64,000 nt of DNA from an uncultured Bacteroidales bacterium (GCA_900319405.1 ONOH01000001.1:54403-118402); one strand, 5' to 3'; positions 14,007 through 22,597 are shown, counted from the stretch's first letter. Notes: a model not told the origin generated them from the sequence alone. Numbers and translations: made by a program.

Positions 14007-15314
14007 ATGTCAAAATTCATCATCGAAGGCGGGCACCAGCTGTCCGGAAGCATTACCCCGCAGGGGGCAAAGAATGAGGCGCTGGAGGTCATCAGTGCCG
14101 TTTTGCTCACCGCCGAGCCCGTCACCATTTCCAACGTCCCGGAGATTCTGGACGTGAAAAACCTCATCGAGCTGCTTCAGGAGATGGGGGTCAAGGTCAA
14201 GCGTGAGGCCCGGGGCGTGTACACGTTCCAGGCCGATGCCGTGGACACCGCCTACATCGACACGGAGGAGTTTGTGGCCAAGTGCGCCCGCCTTCGCGGT
14301 TCGGTGATGGTGGTGGGGCCGCTGCTGTCCCGCTTCGGCCATGCGTGGTTTGCCAAGCCGGGCGGGGACAAAATCGGCCGCCGCAGGGTAGATACCCACC
14401 TGGAAGGCATGGTGAAGCTGGGCGCGCAGATGGACTACGACCCCTCGCGCCGCGCCTTCCACCTCACCGCCGGGAACCGCCTTACCGGCCGGTACATGCT
14501 TCTGGACGAGGCCTCCGTCACCGGTACGGCCAACATCGTGATGGCCGCCGTGCTGGCAAGGGGCACCACCACCATCTACAACGCCGCCTGCGAGCCCTAT
14601 CTCCAGCAGCTTTGCAAGATGCTCAACCGGATGGGCGCCTTCATCGACGGAGTGGGTTCCAACCTGCTGCGCATTCATGGCGTAGAGCGCCTGGGCGGCA
14701 CCCAGCACCGGATTCTGCCCGATATGATCGAGGTGGGTTCCTTCATAGGGATGGCCGCCATCTGCCGGAGCAGCATCACCATCAAGAACGTCTCCTGGTG
14801 GGACCTGGGCATCATTCCGGACGCCTTCCGCCGCCTGGGCATCAAACTGGAACAGCGCGGGGACGACATCTTCGTCCCGGCCCAGGAGAGCTACGAGATA
14901 GACTCCTTCCTGGACGGCTCCATCATGACCCTGGCCGATGCCCCCTGGCCCGGCCTCACCCCGGACCTGCTGTCCGTGATGCTGGTGGTGGCCACCCAGT
15001 GCAAGGGAAGCGTGCTCATCCACCAGAAAATGTTTGAAAGCAGGCTGTTTTTCGTGGACCGCCTCATCGACATGGGCGCGCAGATCATCCTCTGCGACCC
15101 GCACCGGGCGGTGGTCATCGGCCACGATCACCGGATCACGCTCAAGGCCTCGCGCCTGGTGTCCCCGGATATCCGCGCCGGTATCGCGATGCTGCTGGCG
15201 GCGATGAGCGCCAAGGGTACCTCCACCATCGACAACATTGAGCAGATCGACCGTGGTTACGAAGACATCGAAGGACGCCTGAACGCCCTCGGGGCGCATA
15301 TCACGCGGGCGTAA
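14007..15314 (+). CDS. murA: UDP-N-acetylglucosamine 1-carboxyvinyltransferase (Asp active-site variant)
   Basis: Transfers enolpyruvate to UDP-GlcNAc, the first committed peptidoglycan step. Start at ATG 14007 (MSKFIIEGG), because the first ten codons of the longer frame are not family-like and a -7 box falls there. 435 residues. The substrate loop reads KPGGDKIGRRRVDTH, with Asp121 at the position of the catalytic Cys115 of E. coli MurA. Asp at this position is known to keep activity while preventing alkylation by fosfomycin. GAKNEAL with the catalytic Lys is at 20-26. The serpin gene converges from the other strand. Confidence 0.95.
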   Translation: MSKFIIEGGHQLSGSITPQGAKNEALEVISAVLLTAEPVTISNVPEILDVKNLIELLQEMGVKVKREARGVYTFQADAVDTAYIDTEEFVAKCARLRGSVMVVGPLLSRFGHAWFAKPGGDKIGRRRVDTHLEGMVKLGAQMDYDPSRRAFHLTAGNRLTGRYMLLDEASVTGTANIVMAAVLARGTTTIYNAACEPYLQQLCKMLNRMGAFIDGVGSNLLRIHGVERLGGTQHRILPDMIEVGSFIGMAAICRSSITIKNVSWWDLGIIPDAFRRLGIKLEQRGDDIFVPAQESYEIDSFLDGSIMTLADAPWPGLTPDLLSVMLVVATQCKGSVLIHQKMFESRLFFVDRLIDMGAQIILCDPHRAVVIGHDHRITLKASRLVSPDIRAGIAMLLAAMSAKGTSTIDNIEQIDRGYEDIEGRLNALGAHITRA

Positions 15315-15316
15315 GG

Positions 15317-16609
15317 CTAGACTTTTCCCGTATAGGCACCCTCGAAAAGAATGGTGCCCGAGCTGGCTTCCCCGATAAAGAAGAAGAAGGGATGGTCGGC
15401 GTGGAAATCCACTTTTTTGTATTCAATTCCGGGGCTGCCATCCTTTATAACGACCGTGACGGCAGCGGCCTCCGTGCCCCATTCCGCCACGTTGATACGG
15501 GCTTTCTGGTACACCTCGTCTATGCAGAAACGGACGCCGTTGCTAGATGCCGTGAACATACGGTCGAAACTGGCATCGCCTTGGAAAGCGCTGCGGATGC
15601 CCAGGGCTTTCAGATTATCACTGAGCTTAAAACGGTTTTCCAACTCGAATTTAGGCAGTTTGAGGTGGACGATGGCATCGTTCTGCAAACTTCCCACAAT
15701 GGTCTTCCAGCTGGTGTTGGTAAGTTTGGCCGCCAGGGCCTTCAAGTCGTTGTTGTCGGGAAGAACAATATACATAAAGAATTTGTGGCCGGCATACGGC
15801 AGGGCCAGCACCCGGTAACCATCCATCTGCGCGTAGGACAGCGGGTGGCTGCCGTTCATCATGGAAACCTGGGTCTTTTTCCCGTCCGGAAGGGTGAAAT
15901 CTTCTTTGCGGGTGGCTTCTTCCATAAACATCGGGGATGACAGTTCCGCCCACTTGGCCTTGAAATAGAGGGCGTTCATCAGATAGGCGGCGGAGTTGGG
16001 CGAGATATCTGCCGGATTCAGGATGTGGTCTATGAAACCGTTTGTGTTCCGCTTAGCCCACTCATTGATGCGTGCGGCCACTGTTGCCGGGTTCGAGAGG
16101 TCTGCATTTTCTACGGCGGCATAATAATTATCCTCGACGGTTTTTTGGTAGTTTTTCTGGAGAGGATACTTTTTGTTTACCAGCAGGGCGTCCGTCAGAC
16201 TCAGTTCCACATTCAAATCCACGGCAGGAAGTTGCTCCAGCAGGGTTTTATTGAAGGCGTTCAGGGCGTCGAGACTCTCTTTTCCGAATCCCAGGAAGTC
16301 CGTAATTTCCCGGAGGGTTTCTCCGCTGGCCCCGTTGGCCGTCATGGACAGGGCAAACTGCAGGCTCAGGGGAGAGCAGAGGAAACTGCTGTCCGGATAG
16401 AGTTCCTGCAACAGGCGCAAAGCCATACGGTTGTTGCCTTCCACATAGCTGAGCTGACTGGGTGTAAGCTCTACTTTGGTAATTGCTTCCGTGGGTTTGG
16501 GGAAGCTGATTTCGATGGGATTGTCCACAGGGATGTCCTGCTGCCCCGTTTTTGCGCAAGCAACCACTCCCAGCAGCGCCGCGCTAAGATATAACAGATT
16601 CTTTTTCAT
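15317..16609 (-). CDS. Serpin-family protease inhibitor lipoprotein
   Basis: 430 residues with a signal peptide and lipobox GVVAC (Cys18). The serpin fold is clear from NALYFKAKW, PLSLQFALSMTANGASGET and the C-terminal FFFFIGEASSGTILFEGAY. The reactive loop hinge WGTEAAAVTVV, with small residues after GTE, is the pattern of inhibitory serpins, so it probably traps serine or cysteine proteases at the cell surface. The loop continues with IKDGSPG, so the P1 residue is probably in the Asp-Gly-Ser stretch and cannot be fixed from sequence. A TATCTTTG box is at 16651-16658. It could guard against host or competitor proteases. Confidence 0.92.
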   Translation of the reverse strand: MKKNLLYLSAALLGVVACAKTGQQDIPVDNPIEISFPKPTEAITKVELTPSQLSYVEGNNRMALRLLQELYPDSSFLCSPLSLQFALSMTANGASGETLREITDFLGFGKESLDALNAFNKTLLEQLPAVDLNVELSLTDALLVNKKYPLQKNYQKTVEDNYYAAVENADLSNPATVAARINEWAKRNTNGFIDHILNPADISPNSAAYLMNALYFKAKWAELSSPMFMEEATRKEDFTLPDGKKTQVSMMNGSHPLSYAQMDGYRVLALPYAGHKFFMYIVLPDNNDLKALAAKLTNTSWKTIVGSLQNDAIVHLKLPKFELENRFKLSDNLKALGIRSAFQGDASFDRMFTASSNGVRFCIDEVYQKARINVAEWGTEAAAVTVVIKDGSPGIEYKKVDFHADHPFFFFIGEASSGTILFEGAYTGKV

Positions 16610-16650
16610 AGTTACTTACTCAAATACGCCGGGAACGCAAATCTTGCATA

Positions 16651-16658
16651 CAAAGATA
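16651..16658 (-). promoter_or_regulatory. -7 promoter box for the serpin gene
   Basis: TATCTTTG on the minus strand, 41 nt before the serpin ATG, in the 77-nt divergent spacer shared with the aminotransferase. Confidence 0.4.
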
Positions 16659-16670
16659 CAAAAAATGCAG

Positions 16671-16678
16671 TATATTTG
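16671..16678 (+). promoter_or_regulatory. -7 promoter box for the aminotransferase
   Basis: TATATTTG, 8 nt before the ATG at 16687, predicting a nearly leaderless transcript. Confidence 0.5.
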
Positions 16679-16686
16679 TCTTTCGT

Positions 16687-17844
16687 ATGGATTACAGCAA
16701 ATTCTTTTCGGCCGATGTGCCGTCGTTCCTCCGGTCTCCGGTGCGGGAAATCTTCCGGAAGGTGGATTTGAATGCCATCTGCTCTTTCGCCGGCGGCTAT
16801 CCTGCGGCGTGCACCTTTCCCATGGCCGATATCCCCGCCCTCACCGGGCGCGTCCTGGACAAATACGGCACCCGGGCGCTTCAGTACGGGGCCACCCAGG
16901 GCGTTCCGGAGCTCCGGGAGCAGATAGCCCGGCGCTACGGCGTTCCCGTTTCGCAGGTACAGATCACCACCTCCTCCCAGCAGGGCATTGACATTTGCTC
17001 CCGCATCCTCCTGGATCCCGGAGACATCGTCCTGGCCGATAATCCCGTCTATCTCGGCGCCCTGCAGAGCTTCCGCGCCTACCGCGCCGATGTGAGGGAA
17101 ATCCCGGCCGGGTGCGATGCTCCTCCATCGGCCCCCAAATTCATCTATGTGATCCCGGACTTCAACAACCCGTCGGGAGAGACGATGACCCTGGCGCGGC
17201 GGCAGGAGATTGCTCAGCTGGCGCGCGAGCTGGACTGCCTCATCGTGGAGGACAGCCCGTACCGGGAACTTCGCTACAGCGGCGAGCCGGTGACCCCCAT
17301 CCGGGAGCTGGCTCCCGAGCGCACCCTGCAGCTGGGCAGTTTCTCCAAGATTTTTGCACCGGGATTCCGGCTGGGCTGGATTATCGGCCCGGAGCCGCTG
17401 TTGGAGCAGATTTTCGTTTGCAAACAGTGCCTGGACCTTTGCCCGCCCGTGCTGGACCAGTACCTGGCCACGGAGTTTATGGCTTCCGGGCTGCTGGACG
17501 CCAACCTGGCCAAAACCATTGTGGAATATCGCAGGCGGCGGGATCTTATGCTCTCCCTGCTGGAAAAATATATGCCCGCCGGCGTGTCCTGGACCCATCC
17601 GGAAGGAGGCCTCTTCCTCTGGCTCACCCTGCCGCCTGCGGTGGACACGGTTGCGCTCTATGACAAGGCCCTCGCCGCCGGCGTCGCCTACGTGGCCGGT
17701 TCCTTCTTCTACACCGACGGCAGCCACCGCAACACCATGCGCCTGAACTTCTCCTTCATCGACGAGGCCAAAATGGAGCCCGGCATCCGCCTTCTGGCCG
17801 GGCTGGTGGCCGAAGCCGCCGCCCCGTCGGCCCGGATTTACTGA
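16687..17844 (+). CDS. Class I/II PLP-dependent aminotransferase, candidate N-succinyl-DAP aminotransferase
   Basis: 385 residues of the fold-type I aminotransferase family, closest in feel to 2-aminoadipate/MocR-type aminotransferases without a DNA-binding domain. It shows the N-terminal substrate loop (FAGGYP), QYGATQG, the DFNNPSG motif near residue 160, and the PLP lysine in LGSFSKIFAPGFRLGW (Lys221). It stands first in a run of dapF, dapA, dapD, asd, M20 peptidase and dapB, and no classical dapC/argD is seen, so it is the natural candidate for the N-succinyl-2-amino-6-ketopimelate transamination. That assignment is by context. A terminator-like hairpin follows. Confidence 0.8.
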   Translation: MDYSKFFSADVPSFLRSPVREIFRKVDLNAICSFAGGYPAACTFPMADIPALTGRVLDKYGTRALQYGATQGVPELREQIARRYGVPVSQVQITTSSQQGIDICSRILLDPGDIVLADNPVYLGALQSFRAYRADVREIPAGCDAPPSAPKFIYVIPDFNNPSGETMTLARRQEIAQLARELDCLIVEDSPYRELRYSGEPVTPIRELAPERTLQLGSFSKIFAPGFRLGWIIGPEPLLEQIFVCKQCLDLCPPVLDQYLATEFMASGLLDANLAKTIVEYRRRRDLMLSLLEKYMPAGVSWTHPEGGLFLWLTLPPAVDTVALYDKALAAGVAYVAGSFFYTDGSHRNTMRLNFSFIDEAKMEPGIRLLAGLVAEAAAPSARIY

Positions 17845-17845
17845 T

Positions 17846-17876
17846 AATCCTCTGCGCAAAAAGAACAGAGGATTTT
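17846..17876 (+). terminator. Conserved-loop terminator hairpin, copy 1
   Basis: AATCCTCTG / CAGAGGATT stem (17846-17874) around a loop containing GCAAAAAG, then TT. It is the same element as at 18787, 20586 and 59754. It lies 2 nt after the aminotransferase stop. Confidence 0.75.
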
Positions 17877-17906
17877 CATATAAGCAATTGTAAGACAAAA
17901 AGTTAC

Positions 17907-18761
17907 ATGTTACGACCTTTTAAGTTTTCCGGAGCAGGAAACGATTTTGTAGTCCTGGACGGACGCCAGGCCGATATGGCCCCCTTCCGGGACCCGGTCC
18001 GTATAGGTGAGCTGTGCCGAAAGTACCGGACCGACGGTCTGATGATCCTGACGGAGGGTCCGCTCGATTTTACGATGGAGTTTTACAACCCAGACGGGTC
18101 CGGCGGCATGATGTGCGGCAACGGCGGGCGCTGCATCGTGGCTTTTGCCGACTACCTGGGCATCCGTCCGGCCGATGGCATCGCCTACCGCTTCCTCGCC
18201 CCCGACGGAGAGCACACTGCGGAAATCCTGTCCGGGAGCAGCGAAGAATCTTCTTGGACCGTTCGGCTGAAAATGATTGACGTGGAAGGAATTACGCCTG
18301 TCAAAGGCGGCTATTTCCTGAACACCGGAACGCGCCACTTCGTAAAGTTCGTGGAGGATGTGGACCGCGTCGATATGGAGGCCGATGCCAAGCCGCTTCG
18401 CTGGGACCCGGCCTTCCAGCCGGAGGGCACCAACGTGAACTTTGTGGCACCCGGAGTCGATGGCCTCCGCGTCCGAACCTTCGAGAAAGGCGTCGAAGGC
18501 GAAACCCTCGCCTGCGGCACGGGACTCACCGCCTCCGCCCTCGCCGCCTTCAAGGCCGGCATTCCTTGTCCCGTCGGAGCGGAGCGACCCAGGGGGTCTG
18601 GGGGATTCGTCCCCCGGATTGTCGAAGACACTCCGGCATTGCAGGCGGTCTACCGCCTGCAATGCCGTCGGGGAGACTGGCTGCAGGTGGACTTCCACCC
18701 CGGCCCCGGGGACCGCTTCACGGACGTTTACCTCATCGGCCCGGCAGAACTTGTTTTGTAA
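17907..18761 (+). CDS. dapF: Diaminopimelate epimerase with a palindromic in-frame insertion
   Basis: Interconverts LL- and meso-diaminopimelate. The two catalytic cysteines are in CGNGGRC (Cys70) and ACGTGLTAS (Cys203), in standard context. Near the C-terminus, between GIPCPV and GDWLQVDF, there is an extra stretch of about 30 residues (PRGSGGFVPRIVEDTPALQA and flanks) not expected in the family. It is encoded by two perfect inverted repeats. The insertion lies after both active-site cysteines, in the last beta strands, so activity may be retained. It is followed by a hairpin and the dapA promoter. Confidence 0.93.
   Translation: MLRPFKFSGAGNDFVVLDGRQADMAPFRDPVRIGELCRKYRTDGLMILTEGPLDFTMEFYNPDGSGGMMCGNGGRCIVAFADYLGIRPADGIAYRFLAPDGEHTAEILSGSSEESSWTVRLKMIDVEGITPVKGGYFLNTGTRHFVKFVEDVDRVDMEADAKPLRWDPAFQPEGTNVNFVAPGVDGLRVRTFEKGVEGETLACGTGLTASALAAFKAGIPCPVGAERPRGSGGFVPRIVEDTPALQAVYRLQCRRGDWLQVDFHPGPGDRFTDVYLIGPAELVL
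18600..18667 (+). repeat. Palindromic insertion inside dapF
   Basis: GGGGGA-TTCG-TCCCCC (18600-18615) is followed by a 16-bp perfect inverted repeat with a 2-nt loop (18634-18667; left arm CGGCATTGCAGGCGGT). The order of a short G5/C5 hairpin and then a longer palindrome is the same as in the murB insertion at 7878-7945. The reading frame is kept. Confidence 0.75.
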
Positions 18762-18786
18762 AAGACTGTGTATCAATCGTTTACAG

Positions 18787-18819
18787 AAAATCCTCTGCGC
18801 AAAAAGTGCAGAGGATTTT
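18787..18819 (+). terminator. Conserved-loop terminator hairpin, copy 2
   Basis: AAAATCCTCTGC / GCAGAGGATTTT stem around a GCAAAAAGT loop, 25 nt after the dapF stop. The TTTT end supports terminator function. Confidence 0.8.
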
Positions 18820-18850
18820 CCGTAAAATATTGATTGTCAATATTTTACGG
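18820..18850. repeat. 14-bp perfect inverted repeat next to hairpin copy 2
   Basis: CCGTAAAATATTGA-TTG-TCAATATTTTACGG, directly abutting the terminator hairpin and upstream of the dapA promoter. It could be an operator or a second part of a composite palindromic element. Confidence 0.75.
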
Positions 18851-18880
18851 ATGCTTGTTCGTTTTTCCGGAAAAACTTCG

Positions 18881-18888
18881 TACATTTG
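18881..18888 (+). promoter_or_regulatory. -7 promoter box for dapA
   Basis: TACATTTG, 7 nt before the dapA ATG at 18896, so the mRNA would be nearly leaderless. A TTGT at 18855 could be a loose -33 element. Confidence 0.5.
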
Positions 18889-18895
18889 TAAGGAT

Positions 18896-19768
18896 ATGAA
18901 AACGATACAACTTAAAGGCTGTGGAACAGCTCTCCTGACCCCGTTCAAAGGGGCCGAGGTCGATTACGGGGCATTGGCCGCCACGGTGGACTGGCAGGTG
19001 GAGGCCGGTGTGGATTTCCTGGTGCCGCTGGGAACCACCGGCGAAACGCCCACCCTGTCCGAATCGGAAAAACTCCAGGTGCTGGAGGTAAGCCTGCAGC
19101 ATGCGAAAGGGCTTCCGGTGATGGCCGGCGTGGGAACCAATTCCCTGGAGGGAACCCGGGCCAACCTGCGCCTCCTGCAGGATGCCGACGCCTTCCTGGT
19201 GGTGGCGCCGTACTACAACAAACCGCCGCAAAGGGGGATGTATCAGTATTTCAAGGCTGTGGCCGAAAGCACCGAAAAGCCCGTCATCCTCTACAATGTC
19301 CCCGGCCGGACCAGCTCCAACATCGAGGCCGATACCGCCCTGGCCCTGGCCCGCGATGTGCCCAACATCATCGGCATCAAGGAAGCGTCCGGCAACGTGG
19401 AGCAGATCAAGGCCATCCTCCGCGCCCGCCCGGAAGGCTTTGTCGTCCTGAGCGGCAACGACGACCAGACCTGCGAGCTGATGCAGGAAGGGGCCGACGG
19501 CGTGGTTTCCGTCGCCTCCAATGTGTTTCCTTCGGCCATGGCGGATTTCGTCCACGCCCTCCAGGCCGGCAAATTCGCGGAAGCCGGCAGGATGAACGAG
19601 CGTCTGAAGCCCCTGTTCGATGTTCTCTTCGTGGAACCGAGCCCCATTCCGGCCAAGGCGGCGATGGCCCAGCTGGGCCTGATGGAAAACAGCCTGCGCC
19701 TGCCCCTGGTTCCGGCCACCGAAAAGACCGAAGAGTTGATTAAACAAACCCTTAAAGACTTGTTCTGA
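18896..19768 (+). CDS. dapA: 4-hydroxy-tetrahydrodipicolinate synthase
   Basis: Condenses aspartate semialdehyde with pyruvate, the branch point to diaminopimelate and lysine. 290 residues from ATG 18896 (MKTIQLKGCGTAL). The longer open frame upstream runs through dapF and is not family-like. GTTGETPTL (about 43-51) is the substrate motif, LYNVPGR carries the catalytic Tyr, and IGIKEASGN carries the Schiff-base Lys162. The stop overlaps the dapD start (TGATG), so the two are co-translated. Confidence 0.96.
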   Translation: MKTIQLKGCGTALLTPFKGAEVDYGALAATVDWQVEAGVDFLVPLGTTGETPTLSESEKLQVLEVSLQHAKGLPVMAGVGTNSLEGTRANLRLLQDADAFLVVAPYYNKPPQRGMYQYFKAVAESTEKPVILYNVPGRTSSNIEADTALALARDVPNIIGIKEASGNVEQIKAILRARPEGFVVLSGNDDQTCELMQEGADGVVSVASNVFPSAMADFVHALQAGKFAEAGRMNERLKPLFDVLFVEPSPIPAKAAMAQLGLMENSLRLPLVPATEKTEELIKQTLKDLF

Positions 19769-20544
19769 TGGAGATTACCCTGCAAGAATTCAATAAAGTA
19801 CTGGAGGCCCTGGAAAAGGGAGAACTCCGCGTGGCGGAAAAAGTGGACGGGCAGTGGAAGGTGAACCGGCAGGTGAAGGAAGTCATCCTGGCCGGCTTCA
19901 AGCTGGGTGCGGTCACCGATATGTCCCAGGGCCAGTTCTCCTTCTTCGACAAAGACACTTTTCCGCTACGTCAGTTCAAGGCCGATGACGGCGTGCGCAT
20001 CGTCCCAGGCGGAACGAGCATCCGCCGCGGCGCGTACCTCGCCCCCGGCAGCATCGTGATGCCCCCCTCCTACGTGAACGTGGGAGCATACGTGGGCGAA
20101 GGCACGATGGTGGACAGCCACGTGACCATCGGCTCCTGTGCCCAGGTGGGCCGGAACATCCACATCTCGGCCTCCACGCAGATCGGCGGCGTACTGGAGC
20201 CCGCCGGCGCCCTTCCCACCATCATCGAGGACGGCGCATTCGTTGGCGGCAACTGCGGCATCTATGAAGGAACCATCGTGGAGGAAGGCGCCGTCGTCGC
20301 TTCGGGCGTGGTCATCACCTCCTCCACCGCCATCTTCGACGCCACCACCGGAGAATTCATTAAGCGGAATGCCGAAGGCCGCATCGTGGTGCCCCGCGGC
20401 GCCGTGGTGGTGAGCGGTTCCAAGCCCATCGTGCGGGACGGAAAACCCCTGGAGAGCGGCGTACACTTGTACTGCCCCGTGATTGTGAAGTACCGCGACG
20501 AAAAAACCGCCGGCAGCGTCCACCTGGAGGATTTGCTCCGTTAG
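19768..20544 (+). CDS. dapD: Tetrahydrodipicolinate N-succinyltransferase
   Basis: Succinylates tetrahydrodipicolinate, committing the pathway to the succinylase branch. The 258-residue protein has an alpha-helical N-terminal part and a left-handed beta-helix of hexapeptide repeats from about residue 95 (VNVGAYVGEGTMVDSHVTIG and GAFVGGNCGIYEGTIV). Length and repeat layout match DapD and not the acetyl-type DapH. Translationally coupled to dapA by one shared nucleotide. Two adjacent palindromes follow the stop. Confidence 0.94.
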   Translation: MEITLQEFNKVLEALEKGELRVAEKVDGQWKVNRQVKEVILAGFKLGAVTDMSQGQFSFFDKDTFPLRQFKADDGVRIVPGGTSIRRGAYLAPGSIVMPPSYVNVGAYVGEGTMVDSHVTIGSCAQVGRNIHISASTQIGGVLEPAGALPTIIEDGAFVGGNCGIYEGTIVEEGAVVASGVVITSSTAIFDATTGEFIKRNAEGRIVVPRGAVVVSGSKPIVRDGKPLESGVHLYCPVIVKYRDEKTAGSVHLEDLLR

Positions 20545-20550
20545 GAGGCG

Positions 20551-20585
20551 ATTTATAAGCGCCTAAAAATCAGGCGCTTATAAAT
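20551..20585. repeat. 14-bp perfect inverted repeat next to hairpin copy 3
   Basis: ATTTATAAGCGCCT and its complement with a 7-nt loop, 6 nt after dapD, directly abutting terminator hairpin copy 3. Same composite arrangement as at 18787-18850, in reverse order. Confidence 0.8.
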
Positions 20586-20614
20586 AATCCTCTGCGCAAA
20601 AAGAGCAGAGGATT
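20586..20614 (+). terminator. Conserved-loop terminator hairpin, copy 3
   Basis: AATCCTCTGC / GCAGAGGATT stem with loop GCAAAAAGA, downstream of dapD. The usual T-run is short here (ATTATAAG follows). Confidence 0.7.
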
Positions 20615-20643
20615 ATAAGCAAATAATTAATAGACAATTAGTT

Positions 20644-22596
20644 ATGTATCACAAGAATGGTATCATTTTCCTGCTGTTGGCGCTGTTGGCGTGCAGCGGA
20701 CCCAAGGTGGAATGGACGGAGGGAGAAGGGCAGGCCGATGGCCGGGCCCAGCACACCCTGGTGCTGCACAACGTCCCGGGCGGCAGCCGCGTCTGGTTTC
20801 AGGAACTGTACGACAGGATTGAGGTGGCCGAGCCCGAAGGCTGTACAATCCGGCATTTCCAGGGTACGTCGGTCTATCTGGATATTCCGGCCGATGCCCC
20901 CAACCCCCTCATCGTCAAGTATTTTGAGCGGGCGCTGCCCCGCCATTCCTGGGCTCCGGAAGGCTTTGTGCTGCAGCAGAAGGGCAAGGAAGACCGTCCG
21001 CTGGAGGTGGCGTACCACTTCCTGGAGCGCAAAGGGACTCCGGTGAGTGCCGACTGGTACGCCGCCCGTTACCCGGTGCAGCCCGGAGACCTCATTCCCC
21101 GCCCCAAGCGCATCGAATACGGCGCCCCGTCCTTCCCGATGGAGGAGCACACAACCCGCCCCGAAGGCTGGTACCGCATTACCGTCAGCGGCGGGGAAGC
21201 AAAGCTGGAGGCCGGGGACAGGAACGGGGAGCTGTATGCCCGCCAGACCCTGGACAAACTCCCGGAGGAGTGTCCCGATATGGTCATTGAAGACTGGCCC
21301 GACCTGGGCCTGCGCGGCTTTATGCTGGATGTGGTGCGGGACTTCCGCAGCAAGGACGAGGTGCTGAAGATACTGGACATCATGGCCTCCTACAAGCTGA
21401 ACCTCCTGCATTTCCACATCGGGGACGACGAAGCCTGGTGCCTGGAGATTCCCGGCCTCCCGGAGCTGACGGATTTCAGCGGCCGTCACGCCCTGCCGGA
21501 TTGGGACCTGCAGGAGACCCGGGCGCTCAAACCCACCGCCAACGGCCGCATCGGCAACTCCACCTTCTATACCGGGGAAGAATACGGGGAAATCCTGCGA
21601 TATGCCTGGGAAAGAGGCATTTGCGTGGTGCCGGAATTCGATGCGCCGGGCCATTCCCGCGCTTCCATCAAGGCGATGATGGCCTATGAGCGACGCACCG
21701 GGGACAGCAGCTTCCGCCTCCAGGATCCGGCCGACACATCCCGCTACTGGAGCGCCCAGGATTTCAAGGACAACGTGCTGGATCCGGACTATCCGGGCGT
21801 GTACAAGTTCTACGGCGTGGTCTTCGACGAGGTGATCCGGATGCACCGCGAGGCCGGCGTGCCCCTGATCGGCATCCACATCGGCGGAGACGAAGTGCCG
21901 GGCGGCACCTGGGCGGGCAGGGACCGCAGACAGTTGAAAGACAAGTTCACCCGCGGGATGCTGGCCCTGGCCAGGGAGCGCGGCGTGAAACTGGCCGGCT
22001 GGCAGGAAATGGTGCAGGGCATCGACCCCGAAACCCTGGAAGCGCTCAAGCCACAGCTTCTTTTCGTGAATGCCTGGAGCACCCGGGGCGATGATATCGA
22101 ACTCACCTACCGGCTGGCCAACGAGGGCATCCCCGTCCTCCTTTCCAACGTCCAGAACGCCTATGTGGACCTTGCCTACACCGACGATCCCGAGGAAATC
22201 GGCCTCCATTGGGGCGGCTATGTGGACGAGCGGAAGGCCTTCGCCCTGCAGCCGTGGCGGATTTACGAGTCGGTCCGATGGGAGGGCGTGGACAGCCCGG
22301 TGGACTGGGCCCGCGCCGCCGAAGGCCGCCCCGTGCTGGAAAGGCCCGAGATGATTGTGGGTGCCGAGGCCCTGCTTTGGTCCGAGAACCTCCGCAGCTT
22401 CGAAGACGCCACCTTCCAGATGCTGCCCAAGGCCCTGGGCATCTGGGAACGGGCCTGGAATTCGCGCCCGGACTGGCCCACGGACGAGGCCTTCAAGGCC
22501 GACTTCGACCGTTTCTATTCCATCGTGAAGGCGGTGGAGATGCCGCGCTGGGATGCGCAGGGATTTACTTACAGAAAGAAAATCAACACATATTGA
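20644..22596 (+). CDS. Beta-N-acetylhexosaminidase lipoprotein, GH20
   Basis: 650 residues. The N-terminal signal peptide with lipobox LALLAC (Cys17) indicates an exported lipoprotein. A short N-terminal GH20b-like domain is followed by the catalytic barrel from about residue 210 (LGLRGFMLDVVRDF, LNLLHFHIGDDEAW, VVPEFDAPGHS). The catalytic pair Asp416-Glu417 is in HIGGDEVP. It removes terminal GlcNAc or GalNAc from glycans. It lies between dapD and asd, so it interrupts the diaminopimelate cluster, and its stop is just before asd. Peptidoglycan recycling or host-glycan use are both possible. Confidence 0.93.
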   Translation: MYHKNGIIFLLLALLACSGPKVEWTEGEGQADGRAQHTLVLHNVPGGSRVWFQELYDRIEVAEPEGCTIRHFQGTSVYLDIPADAPNPLIVKYFERALPRHSWAPEGFVLQQKGKEDRPLEVAYHFLERKGTPVSADWYAARYPVQPGDLIPRPKRIEYGAPSFPMEEHTTRPEGWYRITVSGGEAKLEAGDRNGELYARQTLDKLPEECPDMVIEDWPDLGLRGFMLDVVRDFRSKDEVLKILDIMASYKLNLLHFHIGDDEAWCLEIPGLPELTDFSGRHALPDWDLQETRALKPTANGRIGNSTFYTGEEYGEILRYAWERGICVVPEFDAPGHSRASIKAMMAYERRTGDSSFRLQDPADTSRYWSAQDFKDNVLDPDYPGVYKFYGVVFDEVIRMHREAGVPLIGIHIGGDEVPGGTWAGRDRRQLKDKFTRGMLALARERGVKLAGWQEMVQGIDPETLEALKPQLLFVNAWSTRGDDIELTYRLANEGIPVLLSNVQNAYVDLAYTDDPEEIGLHWGGYVDERKAFALQPWRIYESVRWEGVDSPVDWARAAEGRPVLERPEMIVGAEALLWSENLRSFEDATFQMLPKALGIWERAWNSRPDWPTDEAFKADFDRFYSIVKAVEMPRWDAQGFTYRKKINTY

Positions 22597-22597
22597 T

